DNA from: Distichodus sexfasciatus
Taxonomy: Eukaryota; Chordata; Actinopteri; Characiformes; Distichodontidae
Length of the DNA stretch: 64,000 nucleotides
Direction of reading: 5' to 3'
NCBI GenBank assembly: GCA_032718565.1
Contig: JAVGVS010000040.1
Coordinates: forward strand, 566,001 to 630,000
In this document: positions 11,701 to 23,209 of the stretch, in pieces
Position numbering within the stretch: position 1 is the stretch's first letter
How the letters are laid out: the number at the start of each line of letters is the position of its first letter
Position numbers and translations under genes: made by a program
Notes under the pieces: generated by a model
What the model saw: only the letters and a program-made list of their open reading frames with translations
Databases searched by the model: none
What the model was told of the DNA's origin: nothing

Positions 11701-13966
11701 GAAGCGTTTGTAAATCTTAACCCTTATGACTCAGCAACATAGTCACAGCGCAAGACACTGGATCATATACTGATAATAAGAATTGGGTGTATTTAGGGTA
11801 GGGAAAACTTCACATCAGTATGGGATTAGATAACTGTGTTCTGGAAACTCAGATATATACTGCAGATTTATATAATAAAATGAGATGCACTTCTCTCTGC
11901 TAGTCTGTTCTGCTACTGTGCAAGTCTGGCAGAGTGATTAAAACAGGAGAGATACATTAAACGGACAAGCCACAGGATGTTTACAGGACTTTACCTGTCA
12001 ACCTTTCCCCAGTGTGTCCACACGGGACAGTTTACGATGCAGACATTCTGACTCACGTGGGCCTGTCAGCTCTTGTCAGGCTTCTCAGATGTATTCCTGC
12101 TGCAGATCAGATGCATCTCGCGTGAGTTAAAATAACTGTCTGCTGCACCATGCACTCGTTTGTTTGGCTTGTCTGCTTGCCAAAAGAAACAGAAAAATCT
12201 AGAAGTGAGTTCAAGTGAAAAGTCTAGACTTTACTTCATGGAGTATAAAATGTTTGACTAAAGCTGATGACTTTTTGTTTTGTCCGGTTTATTCTAATGT
12301 TTAGCCTTTGGCTAAGGATTGAGCCCAGTGCTTATAATCACATTATACAACAACGGTGCAGAAAGACCCAATGAACCCAGCGCTCCCAACTAGCAGATCC
12401 CGGCGCTGAAACGCCTCCTTTGTGTTTGTTCTTTGGCAGGAGGGTCGAACAGCACTTCCACATGTGTGATAGGATGGTGATCTACTTCTTCATTGCTGCC
12501 TCTTACGCCCCCTGGTGAGGACAAGAGGCACAAGCACCTGAAATGAATCAACCCAGACCACTCTCACCAAACTAATCAAGCACGAACGGCCTTTTGATCG
12601 CTGAGCTGGTCAGAAATAATAGATGTCCTGTGTGTCCTCAAGAGGAAATATGGGTGTGTTTGTTGTTGCTAATGTGTGTGTGCTGTGCTGTGTACAGGTT
12701 AAACTTGAGGGAGCTGGGACCCTGGGCGGCCCACATGCGCTGGTTGGTGTGGATCATGGCCTGTGTAGGATCTGTTTATGTCTTTTTCTTTCATGAAAAG
12801 TAAGTGGCATGTTCCTTTGAAGCACTTCATTTTATATGCACACAATTAACTGTGTAAACTGACATCATGCATATACAGTATGCCTAGATTATCCATAGCA
12901 TTATGACCACGGTATAATATTGATTACCTGGTTACACTCACACCTGCCAGTGGGTGGGATACATTAGATTGGCAATATAAGAGCTACTGTAACTGAAATA
13001 GTTGAAAATTTTAATGTCTGGTTCTGAAAGAAAGATGTCAGAACACACACAGTGCATCAGTTTGTTGGTTAAGGGGCTGCAGACCTACTCAGTTTTAGGA
13101 GACTCATAATATTTTTTCCCAATTTAATTTCTACTTACCTCCTGTTTATTCCATGTGTCACACTGTTTACAATTAATTTTATACGGTAATTTTATTTTTG
13201 AAAAGAATGTACTTCACTTTAAACATCTCAACAAATAGTAAATGTAAAGTCAAGTTAAAGTTACCACTAAGGTACTTATGAGCAAGCTCCCGTCCCCAAG
13301 CACTGCTCCCCGGGCGCTTGTTAGCTGCTCACTGCTCCCTAACGGATAGGTTAAATGCAGAGGTCACATTACGTTGTGGTGCACTGTGTGCGGCGCTGTG
13401 GTGTGTTCACAATGACAAATAATCACCCACTCACCATAAGTTAAATCTTGCTTTTACATCCACAGTTCAAGAACATTTGGCAGTACAAATTCAGTAAAGT
13501 TGTTGCTGTTTTATATTTTTATTTTTAGGAATAAATTATTGGATCTGCTTTGCTATACAGTCATGGGAGCTGTTCCTGCACTTGTGCTTCTGTCAATGGT
13601 AAGAAATCATTTTCATTGCTGTACATAAAGTTTGCAGAGTCATGCCGCATTCCTGAGTTCATGCTTGTGACCACTTTAATCGTGTTTTCGTGTGAAGTTT
13701 ATGCCTACTGTCTCCTGCTCTAATGGTCTATGGAATGATATTTTCTGTGTGACTTATATCAGCCCAACAGGGAGGGTGTGTTGGAGCTGTCAATGGGAGG
13801 AGTTTTCTACTGTTTTGGAGTTGTCTTCTTCAAGAGTGACGGCCTCATCCCTTTCGCTCATGCCATCTGGCACGTGTTTGTGGCTGCTGGCGCCAGCATT
13901 CACTACTACGCCATCTGGAGGTATCTGTATGCAACAGGGAACAGCCACATGATAACATCCAGGTGA
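5765..13966 (+). CDS. mmd2: MMD2 / PAQR10 (monocyte to macrophage differentiation-associated 2), complete
   Basis: Seven coding exons: 5765-5793, 9634-9715, 10978-11138, 12440-12514, 12698-12799, 13529-13598 and 13763-13966 (TGA). All introns are GT-AG and the phases join into 723 nt, or 240 aa. The protein has seven hydrophobic segments of the PAQR/HlyIII fold. Family polar motifs are visible: E-x2-N-x3-H in YEHAANCATHG (exon 2), S-x3-H in STMFHTISWKKSH (exon 3) and HAIWH plus HYYAIW in exon 7. RYQPTEYEHAANCATH and FWIIPSILGSS fit MMD2 better than MMD. PAQR10/11 proteins act in the Golgi/endomembrane system and have been linked to Ras signalling. The chosen start has A at -3 and G at +4. Intron 1 is 3.8 kb. 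Whether this is the mmd2a or mmd2b copy of teleosts cannot be told here. Confidence 0.95.
13245..13437 (+). repeat. Dispersed repeat copy in mmd2 intron 5
   Basis: This segment contains GCTCACTGCTCCCTAACGG, GGTTAAATGCAGAGGTCACA and a GTGTTCACAATGACAAATAA end. A second copy on the opposite strand lies at about 39612-39810. The shared order of blocks shows that this is one interspersed family, possibly the tail of a SINE or MITE. I cannot name it with certainty. Confidence 0.7.
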
Positions 13967-14603
13967 CACAATGAGAAATAGGTTCATTACATTAAAAATT
14001 TGGATCACAAATTGCCTTTTTAGCTCTAAACAATTCCCTTTAAACGAAGTAGTTAGGTAATGCAAGGTCACTTTAATCTGTAGGTTCTAAATTATATTTC
14101 TGACTTGTTTTTATATAAATATTCTTAGACTTTTGTTTTAATCTGTCTATGTTTACAAAAAAAACTTTACACTGATGTCACAAGGCCTTTCAGCTCTACA
14201 TGAAGTAGGGACTGTAGTCACATTTATATGAACTACTGCAGGTAATAAGATATTTATATATTAAAATCAGCTAAAAGAAAGCTACCAATTTATGTTCAAT
14301 CATTTCACTGTTGTGTGTTTTACCAGCGCTTTAGGAATTTGAAAGACGTCCTTCAGGTAAAATCAATTTAGTGTTAGTTAAGTTCTACTAAACAAAACTT
14401 TTGCTAAAGGTTACAGGAAACGGTGTGAGATGTTCTGATGAAACTGTGTAGTAAGTAAAGACTGGCACAAACTACGTCCACATCTAAAGCTTCTATACCA
14501 AACCCACTTTGATATCAAATACATCGATTTTAATGGATTGTATCTTTAACAGTAAAACTGTAAGCTGTTAAAAACGACACATGAATATATTGCGTATGAA
14601 TGG

Positions 14604-14609
14604 TTTATT
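14604..14609 (-). terminator. Candidate polyadenylation signal of ap5z1
   Basis: TTTATT on the plus strand reads AATAAA on the minus strand, 285 bases beyond the ap5z1 stop codon. It lies inside the predicted mmd2 3' untranslated region, so the two transcripts would overlap at their tails. Confidence 0.4.
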
Positions 14610-14670
14610 TTTTTATCTGAGTGATGTATTGGAACAATGGTGTATGAACTTTTAAATCTTTATGGCCCCA

Positions 14671-14720
14671 AATAAAAATTATTTTGTCTATCACATTTTA
14701 ACACTGGGACAAAAAATAAA
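14671..14720 (+). terminator. Polyadenylation signals of mmd2
   Basis: AATAAA occurs at 14671-14676 and again at 14715-14720, about 705-750 bases after the mmd2 stop codon. Either would give a 3' untranslated region of roughly 0.75 kb. Confidence 0.5.
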
Positions 14721-14893
14721 CATTCCACTGTGTCAAATGTGTTTCATTTGACCTCTTAGTAAAGACCTTCAGCTGCTGTTGCACAACCGGACAGTTTCAG
14801 AGAACTGCATCACTGCTGAGTACTCATGAGCCTGGCTAAAGTTCAGATCCCCACTGCCCTCGCAGCACACCAGCACAAGGCAGCGTGAGCGCT

Positions 14894-17428
14894 CTAATCG
14901 GGCAGGAAACTGGAGTGGTTTTGCAGCAGGCTACTGATGGCTCTCATGCGCTGGGGCAGCGAGGCGTTGGTGTCGCGGTGCCAGCGGGGGCCGTCTCCCT
15001 GCGCCGGGGGGGCCAGCACAAACTGGGCCACGTTGGGCAGCTTGAGGAGGTTGATGAGCTCATGGGCTCGTGTGATGATCTCCTCAGTGTCCTCCTCACT
15101 GAAGCTCGAAGCTACAGGGGCGCTGTGCACGAATGAACGCATCTTAGACAGGAAGAGGGATGCCCTGAAAGACAGCAAGAATGAGAAAAACCCTAACCAA
15201 GTAATATCTGGTCAAGAAACCGTCTAGGGAATGGGAATAGTAGTTAACAAACTGCTGAGACAGCTTGACTGACCCTAGCCCCAATGGCTGGTAAGTGCTC
15301 ATAGAGAGGGGAATAAATATTAAAAAGTATATTTATGTCTTGCAAATCACAGTATTAGTGCATTGTGAGGAAAGTTTTGTATATCGAATGCTTGGACGTC
15401 CCACCCCTAGAAGGCACAGCATTGATGTTTGAGTGTTTGATGTGTTGCGTGATAGTGATTGTGTTGTGCCCTACCGTGGGATGAGGTCCTGACTTCGAGA
15501 GGCCAGTTTTGCCAGCGTGGTCATCAGCACAGTGAGGACTCGTGGAGAGTAGGAAGGGGGGCTGGCGGACTGGCGTACCTGTGTGATCTCAAACAACACT
15601 GCCTCCAGACCCTCGAAGAAGGAGGTTATGAGCTCCACAGTGCAGCGAGGATCGTAGGAGACTGAGAGATACTCACCTATAACCCAAACCTACGAACACA
15701 CACACACACACAATCATCATCACTACTAATGCAACAATGTGCATGGGATACTTATACAACAAAGAAGCACAGCTGGCTTTTCTTGCTCACCACATGTGTG
15801 TAGACATCCTCTTTACTGTAGATGTTGGTTGTGCTGCTTGCAAAGTCCAGCAGCTCCTTGCACTGGTCCACGATCAGCGGGGGATGCAGTTTACACAGGG
15901 TCTGCAGGTGCTTGCTAAAGACCCTGCAATAGATACTCAGCAGTTACACAAATTGCATTCATTTAGTAATTGTTCTAAAAATCAAGCCCTTCAACCCTGG
16001 AGTCTGTCTGACCTCTGTACTTCATTGCTGAAGTTCTTAATGTTGTAGAGGAGGCTGCTTCGCTCCAGCAGGACCAGCAACAGCTGGTTTAGCAGCTTAT
16101 CATCTGCCATCTAAAAAACATACAGTTTATTGCAGAACTGAAGCACACCATATGTATTTCATATGATATCCCTACTGTCTAAATCTATATCAATTTAGTA
16201 TTTACTTTGCAACCAAATTTTTTTTTATTTAGTTTTTGATTTTAGATTTTGATCTAATTTTGCACATCCATATTAATTTAGCTGGTCCCACAATATCCAT
16301 ATTCATAGCTTTGTTTTTTTTTTTTAAATAGCAGTAGCACTTGGCTCTTCTCAACAGCTAGTAAACATAAGACACACAGAAGATGTTCAAAATGTGAATG
16401 AAAATGAACTGCTTATCCATTGTTTTGTCCTGATGGAGAAACATGTTCAAAGGTGAGCACACGTTCCCTTGTTTGTTTGATGTTCTAACTTTTCACTAGA
16501 AACCCAAGGTCGAACATGCTGTGAAGGTGCCAGATACAGCAGGTAATGACATCTGTTACCTGAGTAACTGTGTTGAAATAGACATGTAGGAGCACTGGTA
16601 CGATCTGGGCACAGTGCAGGACACGCGGACTCTCTACCATACCCTCCAGAGCCATGTGAAGCATGTTCAACCTGAATAACAGCACATAGCAGTCAGAGAG
16701 CAGCACTACACAGATCAGCAGTATGGCAATCCATAAATGTCATCAGCTTTCCTCCAGTTTTAAATGTCTTAAAACATTGTTTATACAAACGTCAGAAGGG
16801 CATAAGAACATTGCCAAAATGCAAGATAAGTGAGCATCACCTGTCAATGGTGTCCCCGGTCCCTGCTTCAGGTCTGAGGATGTAGAGGAAAAATCCTCTG
16901 TAAGCTGGCTGGCGAAAGATGTCCAGAGAAGCGGCGACTTTATTACCCTGCAGGTCCCAAGCAGCACGATCCAGGCTCTGATAACACGCTGACCTGTGGA
17001 GAGACAGGCTGATTAGAAGCACAAATCCATCACTGCACTCTTAAAGCTGTTCAAGTTCTGAAGTAGTAATTTATTATTTTTTTTTAATTTCTATCATTGA
17101 TATTGATGGTCTCTGCTTCACGTTTATTTTTGCGATTTAAGACTTGTTTTTTAGATATAATATTCATATTTAAGTCTGCCGAGGACAGTGCTGGGTGATA
17201 AAACGATCAATTTTTTAACGATGATAAATGTAAGCTATAAAATTTGATCACACTTGTATGCCCACTATGAAACAACGCATTGCGATAGACAATGTCTTTG
17301 GCCTATCATGTAGCAAGTTCATTTTGTTGAAAATAACTCTTATTGGTTTAATATTGTTTGATTAATTTAACTTGTTCATTCAGTTTGTATAAGAAGACAA
17401 AAAACGAACATAATATGACAATATATCG

Positions 17429-17490
<62 letters not shown>

Positions 17491-20400
17491 CAACTTTTAT
17501 AAATTCTGGCTGAGGCACAGTAACAGCAGATTGGTAACTGTAACAAACAATTCCAGGTAAAAAAAAAAGTTAAGGATAAAATAAAGTATCTATTTAGCCC
17601 ACCTGTGCTGCAAGTCCAGAGCAGCAGCCAGACAGGGCAGGTCCAGCAGTGTGTGGAGCAGCTCGACTGCAGTCTCAGGAGCCAACAGAGAGGGAAGCAA
17701 CTCCACAAACTCACAGATTAGGCCGGGACTGTTCCATGCCAAGAACTGCAGAGCAAAACAACGGGCAGAGTGAAGGCATGACACTTCGCTGTGACAGTGC
17801 TGTGATCGGATGGATGTGCTTGCTGTAACCGAGTGGTCACCTTGAGCAGGTTGGGGAAGCTGTGTCTGTAGATGGATACTTTTTCCTGCAGGACAGTGAC
17901 ATTGTGCAGACAGAAGTGGACAAACTCGAATGCCATAACTGGCTCATTGAAGAGTTCAGCAGGGAAGCGACTGAAGAGGTGCAGCAAGACAGCCTCAGAG
18001 TCCACAGCAGCAATCTCACCTAAACACACGTACACAGATGTCTTAGCTCGGTAAACTCAGAGTAGGTGCTGTCAAGTTGTTCCCTCCTTAATGTCCACAT
18101 TTAATAACTGAAATTATAGATCAGTTTATAAAGATATAGCACAGAGTGCGTGTTTTTAATGTCCCTCATTTAAGACACTCTTCTCCAGATTAAGAATTTC
18201 TAGAGTAACTGGAGTTACTGGTCTTGTGGTGCTTGAGTACTAAAGTTAAATACATTTCAATAAGTAAAATGAGTAAAAATGAAAAGTCTGTCATACAACA
18301 CAACCTTTCTGAAGACCTACTGAATCAAATCCCATTCACCTTATAAGGAGTTTGGTCAAAGGTTTCAAGAGACTCACTGTGGTTGAGATAGAACTGGGCC
18401 ACCGGCAACAGAGCTCGGGCGAATGTCAGGTCAGCAGTCAATCTGCCGTACAAAGCCTTGATGCATGGAAATGCACGATAAACGTAAGTGACGTCCTCAC
18501 TGCAGATAATGTCCATAATGGCCACTGACTCCACAAGGCACTGGGAAAAAAAAACATTGTAATTGATATTTTCCCCCAAACTGGTTCTAGAGTCTCAAGT
18601 TAAAAGTTGAGGTCTTGGTGAATAAGTGAACTAGATGAGGGTGGAGAGCACTTAGAGAGCCATTAATTGGGAGGCTCCTGGCGATATGGACATCCATATG
18701 TAAAAATGACAAATCATGTTTAAATTGATCAAATTACATATATACAAAGTATGAATGTGAATATTTATTATAATGCAGTGTAAAAAGTCAGATTAATCCC
18801 ATGACATTGTCAGTATGTTTCATTATTGGCTGTTAATGCCCAAACTAATACTTTGAGCTCACTCTGGATGAAGAAAGTTGGGAACCTACAATACAAACAA
18901 TCAATTATACCTTTACCATATTCTAAAAGCAGAAAAAAGAATCACTCAGATCACAAGATCTTAAGATTACTAAGAACTAAAGAAATGAGCAGTCAAACAA
19001 AGCAGAAGGAAAACGTATGGGAGAAAACAAAGGTGTCAGAGGTGAAACGTCAACAACATAAAAGAAGTCCAGTTGCCTTCGATTCAATATCTCAAGACAG
19101 AAAACAAAGATGTCACTTCATTCAACAGGCATGTGAAGGCCACTGACAGACAATTATGCTTTTAGAGTGACTTACTGCTTTCTGGAGCTCTGCGTCTATT
19201 CTCTTCAAGGCCTCTAAAAATAAGATATTAATTTTTCAGTACCACCCATAAACAAGACGCCATCACCCAACTGTGTGCCATGCTAGAGACTCACTCCGGT
19301 CGCTCTGCTCGATGAGCCGTTGGCAATACTCAAAGGCCTTCTCTCTGAGACGCTCTTTAGGGGGTAGGAGTCGACTGGATGAGGAGGTGGCAGACACCAT
19401 GGACATCACCGAACTATCCACCTCAGAACGGTCATCTGTTAAAACAGTAATTAAAGCGTCACTCTCCAACATCCAGATCAGAGTGTTCACACTTTATGAT
19501 TTTTTTTTTTGCCAATTATCATTTACTTTAATATTTAACCCCCACATCATCATGGATATAAATATCTTTGTTGTAATTATTGTAGTCTGTTTATTTCAGA
19601 GAACACCAAACACATTTTATAAGGCTCATACTTTTTTCACTTTATAATCATGTTTGTCCAGATGATAATTAAGTATATCAAATATCTAGCACTAATAAGA
19701 TTTAATGTCACTATCAATTAGTTTATTCAAATATATCATTAATAATCTGAGAAGCTAGAAAGAATGTGAGCATAAAATTAGAAAACATAAACAGTACTGT
19801 GCAAAGGTCTTTATTCACCCTGCATGTCTTAATATTACACTAGGAAGACAATAAGACAATATATACTCTACACAGTGATTTATTGCAAACATATGTGTAA
19901 ATACCATTTCTCATGTCTCTTTGGACGTGTTTTCCATTGGAGACTTTTGCACAGCACTGTTGCCATTTTGTTAATTTATTACCATAGAATTTTTATATGG
20001 TGATTAGGTAAGCAAGTAAGTAAAAGTTGGTAATTACTGTGATTAGGATGATTTATTATTATCCCATGGAAAAAAGGCTGCATAAATTGAGGAAAGTATT
20101 TACAAATTAATTTGACATGCAGTGTAATGAGGTAATTGGGTTAATGAACAACTGGAGGAATCAGCATGTTAAATTACTGATTGCGGTGTTCAGTTATTGA
20201 TTCCAGAAGGTTAATCGGCACTGAATGACAGTCAAATATGAACGGTCAAAACAGCACTGTACCCAATCACAGCTTCCAGCTTACCTTGTTGTGGTGTTTG
20301 AATGATCTGTGTTCTCTTTAGCTGAGCTAACAAAAGCAAAAATTCAGTACTAAGTTATTATTATATGCCATAAATAGGCTGTGTAAATTTGCACTGCCAG

Positions 20401-23018
20401 GATGCAACAAGCACAACTTAAAAGTATATGACGAATCAGGAGCTGCAAACAAAAGTTACTGCGCACCATAAATAAAAACAAGCCTCATCAGGTCATTAGA
20501 AATACACTAATATATAAATACAAGCACAGAGCATGCTAAAATCAAAATCCAGAGTTATTTCATATAGTACCCGATTCTGTATTTGAGGTTCCCTCTGTGT
20601 CGTAGGTGAGCAGCCAGGTCTTTAGCATGGAGAAGGTGTACATGTTCATGCACTGGTCCTCCGTGTAGCTCTGCCCCACACACAGCACAGTAAAGAAATC
20701 TCCTGCCACGGCACCATCCACCTCAGTCATCAGAGCAGGCTGGTGGGAGATAGATCATAAGGTCTTTTATAAGGATTTGTAAAAGATTGTAGAGATTACT
20801 AATACTTAAGGCACAGAAAACAAAACTATTGTGTCTTTCTTTTAACTTAAGCTGAAACGAAATCTTTTTTAATGTTTTAGAATCTTTCTTATGGCCGCCA
20901 GGCATGTTAACCTATTCAAGAATGTATGTACTGTATTAAGAAGAATATATATATTTTTTTACTTTTTATAATTACCAATTAGGGCAGTAAGACAGTAAAA
21001 CAGTGTAAAACAGTTTTTGCTCAAACTGAACCTGGTAGGCAAATTAAGGAGTCAATTAAATAAAAAGATTTCATTCCATAAACCATTTCTTATCCTTGGA
21101 TTACACAATGTGTCATACTGACTTGTTTAAATCAGGTTCTGAAAAGATCAGACTTCCACCTTTGCATCAAAGTTGGCTTAATGGTCTAGTTTCACTTTGG
21201 CTTGGCTTGACTTGACATTTAGTTTTGACACTCAGTTTAAGAAAAGAGTGGCTTTAAGTGCCTTTGGGACCTACCTGACGTGATCTGGGACTGGTAAAAA
21301 ATCCCCCAGAGGACAAGGCAGCCCCCTGATGAACACTGGCATATCTCAGCCAATCAGCCAACTTCCGGCTGACGAGATTCACCTGATCTGTTTGTAATGC
21401 ATTATCATCACAACTGCAATATCATCTTGACACAAGCAAATACTGGCCCATCTATCAGCATGCGCAAATAAGAGCTCACCTTCATTGAGGATATCTGGAG
21501 AGGAGCTGATCACTCTAGACAGAATGGGAAGCGCATGTTTGGGAACCTGCACCTCCGGCTGTCTTGACTCCAGACTCTTCAGCAAATGCTGACAAAGAGG
21601 GAGTAAACACTCCTTGCTGCCAGCCTGAGAAATGACCAGTATCGTTTCAGGGGAACACTGAACAATCTACATCTAGGAGGTGTGTAAAGGTGGAGATGCA
21701 TCTCACCTGGGAGAGAACTACGCTGGCCAAATAGCTAAGCGCTTTGCTGTCCTGACTGAGCTCTGCGGAGAGACTGAGTGCGCTGAGCGGGAGACTATCC
21801 CTCAGGATGGCTGAGGACAAAACCTGGAACTGTTCTGGGCATGAAGGCACCTTCAGCAGCCTCTGGAGCTTCTGAATGAGGTCTGATGGAAGCCTGGTGG
21901 TTGAGGATTATATATAATAATTCTTCTATTAGTTAAAGGAATAACAGAATTCAGTAAGAATCTGAATTTGTCTGTGGTGGATCTAGGTAGTTCAGTGTGT
22001 CAGCAAAATGTCAAATGTTAATGCGACAATCAAAAAATGCTAAAGAATCTTAAACTGAAAACAACTTCATAATAATTACGCCTTGATAGGTTATTGCTGC
22101 ATACAAGCGGGTTTGAGTTCACAATAAACAGATCGTGAACACGATGAATTGTAAAATTAAATGTTGAAATATATTTCCTGCTAATAAAGATATTAAAAAG
22201 ACAGTATCAACATTCAATAACTACATTTTGCCAATGGTAATTTGGACTTACTGTGTACAAAAATCTAAATATTTACTATTATTTCAAAAAACAAAGACAT
22301 AGAATGTTTTGGCATAAAATAAATAACAATGACAATTACACTGTAATTTGTGTGAAAAATCTTGATATTAAATATTTTGGCATGAATGAGGTCAAAAAAG
22401 ATCATCTGAAAATCTTTCGGTGTGCCAAAACGTATGACAGAGTGTGGAAAGTTCTAAGGAAAGTGTCCCTAAGTGTTATGTTCAATTCAGTGTTTCTTGT
22501 TGGTATTCTCTTACTTACTAAACATTTGTGATTGTCATATTTATAAACTTACGTTCTGGTGTATTTCGTGGCAGAAACAATTAGATGGAGCCTCTGCAGG
22601 GAATCCAGAATCTCTCCTGATGCATCTTTACTGGACTGGAGCTGTTTAGACACACGGCCATAAAACTTCTGCAGCTCTTCCTGCTGTATTTCTCTGAAGG
22701 GTTCGACAGAAATAAAACCAAAACATACACATGTAGACGGGATATAAATGAAGTCTAACCACAAATCGATTTCCCGTTTAATTTCTACAAAGTCATATTA
22801 TTATTATTATTATTATCATGGCTAATATTCATGTCGAATATATAAAGAGAAGGTGTACTGTGTAAAATGTACTTTTTAGTAAAGTTCATATAAATCGTCT
22901 GGCGTTTACACTGTGTCTGTAAAGTTAAAAGATAAAAACAGACTTCACAAACATACAGTATGTGCTAAACTTCATACCTTGCCTGTTTAATCAGACTCTC
23001 CGTACCGGGAGCGTACAT
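14894..23018 (-). CDS. ap5z1: AP5Z1 (AP-5 adaptor complex subunit zeta-1, SPG48 gene), complete
   Basis: Eighteen coding exons from ATG 23018 to TAG 14894: 22978-23018, 22553-22693, 21707-21893, 21480-21624, 21275-21387, 20571-20739, 20285-20326, 19295-19435, 19176-19213, 18378-18540, 17841-18019, 17603-17745, 16841-16993, 16560-16671, 16013-16110, 15791-15923, 15475-15689 and 14894-15164. Phases agree throughout and sum to 2484 nt, or 827 aa, against about 807 in human. Matching landmarks are the start MYAPGTESLIKQAREIQ, the LLPPKERLREKAFEYCQRL block, AVDSEAV, FLAWNSPGL, and the end ASLFLSKMR to VAQFVLAPP. The zeta subunit is a helical-repeat, adaptin-like protein of the late endosomal AP-5 coat, which works with SPG11 and SPG15 (ZFYVE26) in retrieval from late endosomes and lysosome reformation. 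Two very short exons (42 and 38 nt) were placed by phase and homology. It converges on mmd2. Confidence 0.95.
17431..17490. repeat. (AT)n microsatellite in ap5z1 intron
   Basis: About 60 bases of alternating AT with one phase slip. It lies between the ap5z1 exons at 16841-16993 and 17603-17745. Confidence 0.95.
19791..19960. mobile_element. Short mariner/Tc1-like MITE in ap5z1 intron
   Basis: The ends are inverted copies: ACAGTACTGTGCAAAGGTCT at 19791-19810, and AGACTTTTGCACAGCACTGT ending at 19960. Their reverse complements agree at about 18 of 20 positions. The element is 170 bp and has no coding capacity. The termini resemble a common fish Tc1/mariner MITE family. A TA target duplication is not clear. 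Confidence 0.7.
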
Positions 23019-23129
23019 GATGATGTTGACCAATCTCACATCATTTTTGTCAAAACGCCACCAGCAAAAGCTGTTTTCATTAAATCACGTTAAATTTCTT
23101 CCACTTAACACTTGAATTGACGCTTGCCT

Positions 23130-23200
23130 CCTGCACATCAGGTCACATGACTGCCACTTCCGGGTTCTCGTCACGTGGTGTGTAGTCACGTGAATTGCTC
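23130..23200 (-). promoter_or_regulatory. ap5z1 promoter with a cluster of E-boxes (CLEAR-like) and an ETS site
   Basis: About 120-175 bases upstream of the ap5z1 ATG lie GTCACATGAC (23142-23151), GTCACGTGG (23170-23178) and GTCACGTGA (23185-23193), plus an ETS-type ACTTCCGGG just after the first box. The consensus bound by TFEB/TFE3 in lysosomal genes is GTCACGTGAC. USF, MITF or other bHLH-zip factors bind similar sites. No TATA box is seen. Confidence 0.5.
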
Positions 23201-23209
23201 GCCTTAAAG

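Noticed and set aside
14885..15227. Plus-strand open frames opposite the last ap5z1 exon
   Set aside because: They are antisense shadows of a conserved coding exon.
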